A DNA stretch of 64,000 bases. It comes from Ancylobacter polymorphus. GTDB taxonomy: Bacteria; Pseudomonadota; Alphaproteobacteria; Rhizobiales; Xanthobacteraceae. The position numbers and the translations under genes were made by a program. Location of the stretch: assembly GCF_030813495.1 (NCBI RefSeq), contig NZ_JAUSUI010000005.1, positions 1 to 64,000 of the forward strand. Direction: 5' to 3'. Under the pieces are notes generated by a model. That model searched no databases and was not told the DNA's origin. It saw only the letters and a list, made by a program, of their open reading frames with translations. Positions 1-7,462 of the stretch are shown here, piece after piece; the stretch's first letter is position 1, and each line of letters starts with the position of its first letter.

Positions 1-2441
1 TCGAGCGACGCGTCGAGGAAGGCGTAGTCGTCGGTCACGCTGCCGAAGGTGCCGGTGACGCTGGCCGCCGTGACGATGGTGTAGCGGATGCCGGAGGCAT
101 AGTCGCCCGGCGCCGTGACAACCTGCACCGTACCGCCCTCGATGGTCACCGCGCCGGTCGCCGTGAGGAGATCGTGCTCTCTCGTCGGCGTCACGTCCAC
201 GCGGTAGGTGGCGCCAGTCTTGAACGCCACCGTGCCATTCACCGCGATGGTTCCGGGCGAGTTGCCCGGCGCGACGATGCCGCCGTTCCTCACCACGAGA
301 TTCGCGACCGTGCCATTGCCGGAAAGTGTGGCCCCGGCGTCAAGGCTCAGTGAACTGGCATTGGCGAACTCATCCGCGATCAGATGCAGTTCGCCGCTCT
401 GCACAAGCACGGCGCCGCTGATGACGCCGCTGCCGGCATAGGAATAGGTGCCATAGGCAAAGGCGATGAGCGAGCCGGCGGCCGCGGTGATGCTGTTCTG
501 GACCGTGTAGGTATCGTTGCGGGCAAAGGCCACGCCCCCGCCCGCGTTCACGACAATGTCGCCGGCAACCGAGCCCGACGCCGAGTTGAAGCCGATCGCC
601 AGCGCGCCGTTCACAGTCGTGGTGCCGAGATAGGTGTTTTCACCCGTCAGGATCAGCCCGCTGGGCAATGTGCCGGAAACCGTGAGCCCGCCGCTGCCAC
701 TGATGACGCCGGCAAAGGTGTTCAAGTTGAGCGTGGTCACGGACAGCGTCTGGCTTCCCAGCACCACGCGGGCCTCGCTGTCGGAACTCGACAGATCCTT
801 GATCGTCGCGCCCGCCGTGGTGGCGGAGATATCCAGCGTGCCCTTGCCCACCGTCACGCTGCTGGCCGTGGAGAGACTTCCCGAACCACTCAGCGCCAGC
901 GTGCCGGCGCTGATGGTGACGGCGCCGGTGTAGGAACTGTTCGAAGCTGTCAGCGTCACCGTGCCGGTGCCGGTCTTCGTCAGCGAGCCGTAGCCTGAAA
1001 GCGCGCCGGAATAGGTCCCATTCGTCGTCTGATCGAACACCAGCGACGCATTGTTCACGATGTCGCCTTGCAGACTGGTCGTGGTGCCCGCCAGCGTACC
1101 GGCGTTGACGGAGGTTCCGCCGCTATAGGTGTTTGCGCCGGTCAAAAGCAGCGTGCCCGCGCCCGTCTTGGAAATGGAGCCGTCGCCGGAAATCACATTG
1201 GACAGGGTGACGTCGGTCGCCTGAGCGAATTCCAGCGTGGTCGCATCGGTCGCAACCACGATGCCGCCGGTCAACGTGGCGCCGGTTTCGAGCGTGAGCG
1301 TGTTGGTGCCGCCGGTGAAGGTCAGGGCGTCCGCGCGGGTGACGCCATCTCCCCCGAGCCCGCCGGACACGCTGCCGGTGGAATTGACCGTGACGGCGAT
1401 GTTCTGTCCCCAGATGCCGCTGCCACCCGCGCCGGCGCTACCATTGGTAAAGCCGGTGCCAGCGGTGCCGCCATTGCCGCCGGTCACCGTTCCATTGATG
1501 ATGAGGGTGACGGTCTGCGTGTTGCCCTCGACACCGATACCGCGCGCGCCGGCACCGCCGCTCCCGCCCGAATAGGGCGACGAGGTGCCACCGTTGCCGC
1601 CATTGCCACCGTTGCCGCCGGACACGGCGCCGCTGATGGTGAAGGATGAGGCATCGAGCGACTGAAGCAGGAGGCCGGTGCCACCATTGCCGCCCCAGCC
1701 GCCGCTCGAACTTGCGGTCGAGCCGCCACCACCACCGCCGCCGCCGGCAATGGTGAGGCCGGACTGGAGCGTGCCGGTGAACGCGCCTTCCGACAGCACC
1801 ACGCCCGCGCCGCCGCCGCCGCCGCCGGTGCTGCCACCGCCGCCGCCACCACCCGCGCCGAGAATCTGTGTCTCCCCGACCGGATTGAAGCTGGAGGCAG
1901 AGCCGTAATAGCCGCGAAAGCCGCCGCCGCCGCCGCCGGCGAGCGGGTTCTGAGTGCCGCCACCACCGCCGCCGCCGCCGGTGCCACCGCCGCCGCCACC
2001 GCCGCCATAATACTGGGCGGGTCCGCCGCCGCCGCCTTGCCCGACCGAACCGCCAATACCACCACCATCGCCGAGGCTGTTGGTTCCGGCCTGGTTCACC
2101 CCGCCGCCATTGCCGGCGTTGGTAGAGCCTGTGCCACCGGCCGACGCCGTTCCACCAAGCCCGCCCTGTTCGTTGATCGAGTTGCCACCGCCCGAGCCGC
2201 CAGCAGAGACCGAGCCGTTCTGCCCCGCCAGCGTATTGCCGCCGCCGCCGCCGCCATTGCCGAACCCCGCGTCGCCTCCTGCCGCACCGAGGCCATTCTG
2301 GCCGCCGGCACCGTCCGTCGATTCGAGAAAGGCCTGCGCGGGGACGCCAAGCGCCAGCCAGGCCGCAGAAGCGAGAAGCACGGCCCGCATCGCCCGATGT
2401 CCGTGTCTCGTGACCTTCCGGCGGTTGGCAGTGCGGCGCAT
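1..2441 (-). CDS. Glycine-rich autotransporter, N-terminal part (runs off left edge)
   Basis: The reverse frame is open from an ATG at 2441 to the window edge (813 codons, no stop). The start is preceded by GGGAGAAG. A Met at residue 18 would give a more ordinary signal peptide (hydrophobic stretch ending in PAQA, cleavage before FLES). After the signal peptide come about 230 residues very rich in Gly runs. Then follow beta-helix repeats of the passenger-associated transport type, with units such as LTGANTYSGGTSVNAGTLAG, TASNSSYTGAVTISAGTLAL and LTGENTYLGTTTVNGAL. The last visible residues (YTIVTAASVTGTFGSVTDDY) resemble the passenger end just before the outer-membrane barrel, so the barrel should lie left of the window. 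Likely a secreted or surface protein, perhaps an adhesin. Function is inferred from architecture only. Confidence 0.82.
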   Translation of the reverse strand, partial: MRRTANRRKVTRHGHRAMRAVLLASAAWLALGVPAQAFLESTDGAGGQNGLGAAGGDAGFGNGGGGGGNTLAGQNGSVSAGGSGGGNSINEQGGLGGTASAGGTGSTNAGNGGGVNQAGTNSLGDGGGIGGSVGQGGGGGPAQYYGGGGGGGGTGGGGGGGGTQNPLAGGGGGGFRGYYGSASSFNPVGETQILGAGGGGGGGSTGGGGGGAGVVLSEGAFTGTLQSGLTIAGGGGGGGGSTASSSGGWGGNGGTGLLLQSLDASSFTISGAVSGGNGGNGGNGGTSSPYSGGSGGAGARGIGVEGNTQTVTLIINGTVTGGNGGTAGTGFTNGSAGAGGSGIWGQNIAVTVNSTGSVSGGLGGDGVTRADALTFTGGTNTLTLETGATLTGGIVVATDATTLEFAQATDVTLSNVISGDGSISKTGAGTLLLTGANTYSGGTSVNAGTLAGTTTSLQGDIVNNASLVFDQTTNGTYSGALSGYGSLTKTGTGTVTLTASNSSYTGAVTISAGTLALSGSGSLSTASSVTVGKGTLDISATTAGATIKDLSSSDSEARVVLGSQTLSVTTLNLNTFAGVISGSGGLTVSGTLPSGLILTGENTYLGTTTVNGALAIGFNSASGSVAGDIVVNAGGGVAFARNDTYTVQNSITAAAGSLIAFAYGTYSYAGSGVISGAVLVQSGELHLIADEFANASSLSLDAGATLSGNGTVANLVVRNGGIVAPGNSPGTIAVNGTVAFKTGATYRVDVTPTREHDLLTATGAVTIEGGTVQVVTAPGDYASGIRYTIVTAASVTGTFGSVTDDYAFLDASL

Positions 2442-3052
2442 GTCGACTTCTCCCGAAGGTATCTATGGGAGAGGGCTACCATCGCACCGGTAGGCGCGGC
2501 AATCGGGGGGACGGCCGATGTCTGTCGTCATTCACGCATGGTCAGAAATGGTAGCGATGTGTGGCCGTCAGGCGACAGGTGGTAGCCAGCCCCCGGCGAT
2601 CGGGCCGCTCGGCATCGGCCTGTCTGTGCAACGGCATCCGCGCGAGGCCGCCAGCGCCGCCGGCGCCTCCCGTCGCGCCGGCCCCGCCGCTTCCCAGGCC
2701 CGGTGAGGGCCCCATCCGAGCCCCTGCCGCCTGTAATCATATACTCCGCCGCACCACCGGCGGTGCCTTCACAGCCCTTGCCCCACCGCCTGCGATGCAG
2801 AGGTCGAGCGCGCTGGCCGACGCGGTCAGCAATTGCGATGGCAAGCAAGCCGGGCGTGTCATTTCCGCCACGCGCCTGCACCCTGCGGCCGGCAAAAGCC
2901 GCTGCGTCTGAGGCTGGGCAACAGCGGAGCGGCGCTTCACCCCGTCCTCCCGCGCGGCGGATGCCCGACTTTCCCGCCAGCCGCCGATTCGGCGCCGCAC
3001 CCTATGGGGTGTCTCGCTGATCCAGCCCCCACCGCCCGGCGTAAAGCCTGCG
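2442..3052. other. Gene-free stretch with a glycine-rich antisense fragment
   Basis: I see no convincing gene in these 611 bases. The right part is the upstream region of the DUF3429 gene, the left part the promoter region of the autotransporter. At about 2620-2720 the reverse strand reads as a short glycine-rich peptide (pattern GSGGAGATGGAGGAGG) closed by stops on both sides. It resembles the Gly-rich segment of the adjacent autotransporter and may be a decayed copy. No terminator or RNA gene is recognised. Confidence 0.4.
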
Positions 3053-3502
3053 ATGTCCGACGCACGCACTCTGTCCCCCGCGCAACGACCCGCCCTCCTC
3101 GCGGCCTGGCTGCTGGCCGGGGCCGGCACCCTGCCCTTTCTCGCCGGCGCCGCCGATGCCATGTTGCGCCACGGGGAATGGCTCGGCGCAGTCCAGATCT
3201 ACGGCGCCGTCATCGCCTCCTTCGTCTGCGGCATTCACTGGGGGGCGGCGCTGTTCGCGGCCGAGGGGCTCGCGCTGCGGCTGTTCCTCATGAGCAACAT
3301 CACCGCTTTGCTCGGCTGGGTGGCCGCACTGCTGCCGGTCGGGCCGGGCTTTCTGCTGCTCGCCGTGCTCTTTGCGGCGCTGCTATTGGTCGACCGTCAT
3401 CTGTGGCGGGCGGGGCTGTGGCCGTTGTGGTTCTGGCGCCTGCGGTGCGTCATCACCGCCGTGGTGGCCGGCGCCTGTCTCCTCATCGGAGCGGTGGCAT
3501 GA
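3053..3502 (+). CDS. DUF3429 family inner-membrane protein
   Basis: A 149-residue protein made almost entirely of hydrophobic helices (about four or five transmembrane segments). It matches the DUF3429 pattern: an N-terminal helix, a Tyr-Gly loop followed by FVCGIHWGAAL, and SNITALLGWVAAL. The biochemical function of the family is unknown. Its stop overlaps the next start by four bases (ATGA), so it is translationally coupled to the DCC protein. DUF3429, DCC, SDR and photolyase genes often occur together in proteobacteria, which suggests a role in the light-stress unit here. Family recognition is by eye. Confidence 0.8.
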   Translation: MSDARTLSPAQRPALLAAWLLAGAGTLPFLAGAADAMLRHGEWLGAVQIYGAVIASFVCGIHWGAALFAAEGLALRLFLMSNITALLGWVAALLPVGPGFLLLAVLFAALLLVDRHLWRAGLWPLWFWRLRCVITAVVAGACLLIGAVA

Positions 3503-3879
3503 GCGCGCGCGCCGCACCCGCCGCCGTCACCGTCTGGTACGATTCCGCCTGCCCGCTGTGCCGGCGCGAGATCGCCCTGATGCGGCGGCTCGACCGGCGC
3601 GGGCGTATCGCCTTCGTCGATCTCGGCACCGCCACAACCTGCCCCGCCGATCGCGCGACGATGCTGGCGCGGCTGCACGCCCGCGAAGACGGCGAGCTGC
3701 GTTCCGGCGCCGCCGCCTTCGCCGCGATATGGCGGCAGATTCCGCTGCTGCGGCCGCTCGGCCTCGCGGCGCGGCATCCACGGGTGCTCGCCCTGCTGGA
3801 GCGCGCCTATCTCGGCTTCCTGCGGCTTCGCCCACGGCTGCAAAGCCTCGCACGGCGGCTTGAAGGCGCGCCCCGATGA
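3499..3879 (+). CDS. DCC family thiol-disulfide oxidoreductase-like protein
   Basis: A 126-residue protein starting at the ATG that overlaps the DUF3429 stop. It carries the family hallmark near the N-terminus, YDSACPLCRREI (Cys18 and Cys21, a CxxC pair). A later GAAAFAAIWRQIP segment and a C-terminal arginine-rich tail are also typical of DUF393/YuxK-like DCC proteins. The family has a thioredoxin-like fold and is predicted to act in thiol redox chemistry, but physiological substrates are not established. The longer open frame beginning at 2833 is ignored because the coupled start gives the normal family length. Its stop overlaps the SDR start. Confidence 0.85.
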   Translation: MSARAAPAAVTVWYDSACPLCRREIALMRRLDRRGRIAFVDLGTATTCPADRATMLARLHAREDGELRSGAAAFAAIWRQIPLLRPLGLAARHPRVLALLERAYLGFLRLRPRLQSLARRLEGAPR

Positions 3880-4559
3880 GCCGCGCAGTGGTGATCGGCG
3901 CCTCGGGCGGCATCGGCTCGGCGCTGATGCAGGCGTTACGGCAACAGGGGGCGTTCGACGCGGTCATCGGCCTGTCGCGCCGCTCCACCCCCGCGCTCGA
4001 CCTGTGCGCGGAAGCCTCCATCGCGCAGGCGGCGGCGCAGGTGGCCGCACACGGGGCCCCCACGCTCATCATCGACGCCACCGGCATGCTGTCCGACGCG
4101 ACGCTGCAACCGGAAAAGGCGCTGAAGGCGCTCGACCCGGCGGCGATGGCACGCGCCTTCGCCATCAACGCCATCGGCCCGGCGCTGCTGATGAAGCATT
4201 TCCTGCCGCTTCTGCCGCGCGACGCGCCCGCTGTGTTCGCGACGCTGTCGGCCAAGGTCGGCAGCATCGGCGATAACCGGCTGGGCGGCTGGTACAGCTA
4301 CCGCGCCTCCAAGGCGGCACTTAACCAGCTCGTGCGCACCGCCGCGATCGAACTGGCGCGCACCCATCGGCAGGCGGTGTGTGTCGCCCTTCATCCGGGA
4401 ACGGTGGAAACGCCGCTGTCGCGCCCCTTCGCCAAAGTGGGGCTGGAGCCGCTGCCCCCTGAGACGGCGGCGCGGGAGCTGCTCGCCGGGCTGGCACGGC
4501 TGGGACCTGCGGACAGCGGCGGCTTCTTCGACCGCCACGGCGCGCCCCTTCCCTTCTGA
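3876..4559 (+). CDS. Short-chain dehydrogenase/reductase of the photolyase cluster
   Basis: A 227-residue classical SDR. The nucleotide-binding motif GASGGIG (residues 8-14) is at the N-terminus. Ser125 precedes the active-site YRASK (Tyr142, Lys146). LHPGTVETPLS follows, as in the CsgA/C-factor-like SDR group often found beside Fe-S cryptochrome genes. Substrate unknown, NAD(P)-dependent redox chemistry expected, no membrane segment. The start overlaps the DCC gene stop by four bases, so the first three genes form one translationally coupled run. Confidence 0.87.
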   Translation: MSRAVVIGASGGIGSALMQALRQQGAFDAVIGLSRRSTPALDLCAEASIAQAAAQVAAHGAPTLIIDATGMLSDATLQPEKALKALDPAAMARAFAINAIGPALLMKHFLPLLPRDAPAVFATLSAKVGSIGDNRLGGWYSYRASKAALNQLVRTAAIELARTHRQAVCVALHPGTVETPLSRPFAKVGLEPLPPETAARELLAGLARLGPADSGGFFDRHGAPLPF

Positions 4560-4607
4560 GCCTACCCCGGCCACGCGCGGCGCGGCACCGCAGGAGACAA
4601 CGACGCC

Positions 4608-4784
4608 ATGGCGCGCATGCGCAAGAAGGCCGATCTGCCCACCAAGCTCTGCCGCGCCTGCGGCCGGCCCTTCGCCTGGCGGCGCAAATGGGCGCGCGAC
4701 TGGGACCGGGTGCTCTACTGCTCCGACAGCTGCCGCGCCACTGGGGCCGGCGCCACCAGCGGCGCGAAGAAGGGCACGTCATGA
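4608..4784 (+). CDS. DUF2256 small zinc-finger-like protein
   Basis: A 58-residue protein with family features: basic N-terminus (MARMRKK), CRACGRPFAWRRKW and YCSDSC. The four cysteines form CxxC...CxxxC, probably a metal site. AGGAG is upstream of ATG 4608 and the stop overlaps the photolyase start (ATGA). DUF2256 genes are repeatedly found next to Fe-S cryptochrome/photolyase genes. The job is unknown; nucleic-acid or metal binding, or help in Fe-S assembly, would be guesses. Easily missed because of its length. Confidence 0.85.
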   Translation: MARMRKKADLPTKLCRACGRPFAWRRKWARDWDRVLYCSDSCRATGAGATSGAKKGTS

Positions 4785-6307
4785 ACAGGCATCTGCGCTT
4801 CGTGCTCGGCGACCAGCTGACCCGCGGGGTCTCCTCGCTCGCCGATCTCGACCCCGCCCGCGACATCGTGCTGATGGTCGAGGTCGAAGCCGAGGCCCGC
4901 TATGTCCCGCATCACAAGCAGAAGATCGCCTTCCTGCTGGCCGCCATGCGCCATTTCGCGAAGGCGCTGCGCGCGGAGGGCATAAGGGTCGATTATGTCC
5001 GGCTCAATGAGGCCGGCAACACACAGAGCTTCACCGGCGAACTCGCCCGGGCGGTCGCGCGCCACGCCCCCGCCTCGGTGATCGTCACCGAGCCCGGCGA
5101 ATGGCGGGTGCGGGAGATGATGGCGGACTGGGCCGAGACCCTGCCCGTGCCGGTGCATATTCGCGAGGATGACCGCTTCTTCTGCTCGCACGCCGAATTC
5201 GCCGCGCTGGGCCGGGCGCGCAAGACCGGGCGGATGGAGTTCTTCTATCGCGAGATGCGCCGGCGCACCGGCCTTCTCATGCGGGGCGACGCGCCGGAAG
5301 GCGGCCAGTGGAACTTCGACCCGGAGAACCGCCGGTCGCTGCCGCGCGGCCTTCGCGTTCCGTCGCGCCGACGTTTTACCCCGGATGCGCTCACGCGCGA
5401 GGTGATCGACCTCGTCGCCGCGCGTTTCGGCGGGCATTTCGGCGATCTCGAACCCTTCGGCTGGGCGGTGACGCGGGCGGATGCGCTGCGGGCGCTCGAC
5501 CATTTCATCGAAGACACCCTGCCCGGCTTCGGCGACTATCAGGACGCGATGAAGGCGGGGGAGGACTTCCTGTTCCACAGCCTGATCTCGCCCTATCTCA
5601 ATTGCGGCCTGCTCACCGCCCGCGAGGTCTGTGCCCGCGCCGAGGAGGCTTTTCGCAGCGGCGCGGCGCCGATCAACGCGGTGGAAGGCTTCATCCGCCA
5701 GATTCTCGGCTGGCGCGAATTCGTGCGCGGCCTCTATTGGGCGGAGATGCCGGGCTATGCCGGCAGCAACCATCTGGGCGCCACCGGCGACCTGCCGGCG
5801 ATGTACTGGACCGGCGACACGCCGATGCGCTGCATGGCCGAATGCATCGGCGCCACCCGCCGCCACGCCTATGCCCACCATATCCAGCGGCTGATGGTGA
5901 CCGGCAATTTCGCGCTGCTCGCCGGGGTGGCGCCGGCGCAGATCGAGCAATGGTATCTCGCCGTCTATGCCGATGCCTTTGAGTGGGTGGAACTGCCCAA
6001 TGTCCACGGCATGGTGATGCATGCCGATGGCGGGCGGCTGGGCTCCAAGCCCTATGCCGCCTCCGGCGCCTATATCGACCGCATGTCGGATTACTGCAAA
6101 GGCTGCGCCTTCGATCCCAAGATCAAGCGCGGGCCGGGCGCCTGCCCGTTCAACTATCTCTACTGGAATTTCCTCATCGAAAACGAGACGGTGCTCTCGG
6201 CCAATCCGCGCCTTGCCATGCCCTACCGCACGCTCGCCCGCATGCCGGCGGCGCAGCGCACCGAGATCGTCGCCGACGCCACGGCCTTTCTCGCCGGGCT
6301 GCCGTGA
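4781..6307 (+). CDS. phrB: Fe-S bacterial cryptochrome/(6-4) photolyase (FeS-BCP)
   Basis: A 508-residue deoxyribodipyrimidine photolyase-related protein. The N-terminal Rossmann-like domain begins RFVLGDQL. The C-terminal FAD domain contains GWREFVRGLYW, RRHAYAHHIQRLMV and VHGMVMHADGGRLGSKPY. Four cysteines at 351, 439, 442 and 455 (YCKGC and ACPFNYLY context) match, one residue shifted, the 4Fe-4S ligands of Agrobacterium PhrB (350, 438, 441, 454). Members repair (6-4) photoproducts with FAD, a lumazine antenna and an Fe-S cluster, and some act as light regulators. The start at 4781 was chosen because it overlaps the DUF2256 stop and gives the family N-terminus. It is the last gene of the cluster. 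Confidence 0.93.
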   Translation: MNRHLRFVLGDQLTRGVSSLADLDPARDIVLMVEVEAEARYVPHHKQKIAFLLAAMRHFAKALRAEGIRVDYVRLNEAGNTQSFTGELARAVARHAPASVIVTEPGEWRVREMMADWAETLPVPVHIREDDRFFCSHAEFAALGRARKTGRMEFFYREMRRRTGLLMRGDAPEGGQWNFDPENRRSLPRGLRVPSRRRFTPDALTREVIDLVAARFGGHFGDLEPFGWAVTRADALRALDHFIEDTLPGFGDYQDAMKAGEDFLFHSLISPYLNCGLLTAREVCARAEEAFRSGAAPINAVEGFIRQILGWREFVRGLYWAEMPGYAGSNHLGATGDLPAMYWTGDTPMRCMAECIGATRRHAYAHHIQRLMVTGNFALLAGVAPAQIEQWYLAVYADAFEWVELPNVHGMVMHADGGRLGSKPYAASGAYIDRMSDYCKGCAFDPKIKRGPGACPFNYLYWNFLIENETVLSANPRLAMPYRTLARMPAAQRTEIVADATAFLAGLP

Positions 6308-6414
6308 ACAGGCGCGGCGGTTTCGGCGGCGCCGGTCGTCGAGGTGCAGACAGGTGACATCGCAATCGGCGACGGCGCCGAGCTGAATGTCGAGCCCGGC
6401 GGCGTGCGCTGGCC

Positions 6415-7446
6415 TCACCCCCGCGCGGCGGCCGTCAGGCACAAAATCTCGAACAGAACCTGTGCGGCGATCTGCACGGTGTTGCTGGTGGGGTCATATT
6501 GCGGCGCCACCTCCACGACATCGCCACCCACGACCTGAACACCGGACAGGCCGCGCAGAATGCCCAGCGCCTGCGCCGAGGTCAGCCCGCCAACCTCCGG
6601 CGTGCCGGTGCCGGGCGCGAAGGCCGGGTCCAGCGCGTCCACGTCGAAGCTGATATAGGTCGGGCCGTCGCCCACCACCTCGCGCGCCTTGGCGATGACC
6701 GCCCTTATGCCGAGATCGTCCACCTCCTCGGCGTGGATGACCGTCATCCCCGAGGCGAAAGAGAACTCCCACAGATATTCCGAATTGCCGCGAATGCCGA
6801 TCTGGATGGTGCGGCGGGGGTCGAGAACCCCGTCCAGCACCGCCTGCCGGAACGGCCCGCCATGGTGGAACTTGCAGCCCTCGAACGAGCCGCCCGTGTC
6901 GCAATGGGCGTCGATATGGATCATGCCCACCGGCCGTTCCCGCCCGACGGCGCGCAGCAGCGGCAGGCCGATGGAATGATCGCCGCCGACCGACAGCGGC
7001 GCCACCCCCGCCGCGACGAGGTCGCCGACGAAGCTCTCAATGTCCTCGTGGCAGGTCGCGAGATCGAAGCGGCTACGGAACGGCACGTCGCCGATATCGG
7101 CCACGCGCAGCCGCGCCGTCGGCACCGCTTTCAGCACATGCTCATAGGGCCCGACGCGCTCGACATTGCGCACCGCGCGCGGGCCGAGCCGCGCCCCGGA
7201 GCGGTTGGTGACGCCGAGATCCATCGGGATGCCGAGCAGCGCCACGTCGAGTTCGGCAAGATTCGCCAGCGCCTCCGGCCGATACGGCGCCTTCAGCAGC
7301 GTGGGAACGCCGCAATAGGGCGCCGGCCGCTTGTCGCCGTCTTTGAACACGCCCTCCGCCACGGCGCGGAAGGCCGGGTCGAAGATGTCGGCGCCCGAGG
7401 CGGAGGCGTAACGCGCGCGCAGCTCGTCGAGATCGAGAATGGTCAT
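6415..7446 (-). CDS. Ureohydrolase (agmatinase / guanidinobutyrase-like)
   Basis: A 343-residue arginase-superfamily enzyme with the full Mn-binding set: GGDHS (154-158), DAHCDT (179-184) and SFDVDALDP (266-274). These enzymes hydrolyse a guanidino group to urea and an amine. The loop GSFEGCKFHHG and the YCGVPTL N-terminal segment fit the agmatinase/guanidinobutyrase/guanidinopropionase branch rather than arginase. Specificity cannot be fixed by eye. It ends a minus-strand unit with an amino-acid importer, an aminotransferase and a gamma-glutamyltransferase-like protein, consistent with guanidino-acid use followed by transamination of the product. Convergent with the photolyase gene. Confidence 0.88.
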   Translation of the reverse strand: MTILDLDELRARYASASGADIFDPAFRAVAEGVFKDGDKRPAPYCGVPTLLKAPYRPEALANLAELDVALLGIPMDLGVTNRSGARLGPRAVRNVERVGPYEHVLKAVPTARLRVADIGDVPFRSRFDLATCHEDIESFVGDLVAAGVAPLSVGGDHSIGLPLLRAVGRERPVGMIHIDAHCDTGGSFEGCKFHHGGPFRQAVLDGVLDPRRTIQIGIRGNSEYLWEFSFASGMTVIHAEEVDDLGIRAVIAKAREVVGDGPTYISFDVDALDPAFAPGTGTPEVGGLTSAQALGILRGLSGVQVVGGDVVEVAPQYDPTSNTVQIAAQVLFEILCLTAAARG

Positions 7447-7462
7447 GGTCCGGTCCCTCCCC

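Noticed and set aside
1700-2300. Glycine-coding repeats as a sequencing or assembly artefact
   Set aside because: The reading frame stays open through the whole stretch and leads into well-formed repeats, which is hard to obtain by error.
2833-3879. 348-residue frame joining the region upstream of DUF3429 to the DCC protein
   Set aside because: The DCC protein has a normal start at 3499 coupled to DUF3429; the extension overlaps the DUF3429 gene in another frame.
4715-6442. Long minus-strand open frame (575 residues) across the photolyase gene
   Set aside because: It is antisense to a gene with intact family motifs, is rich in Arg/Ala/Gly/His without known motifs, and arises from GC-biased codon use.
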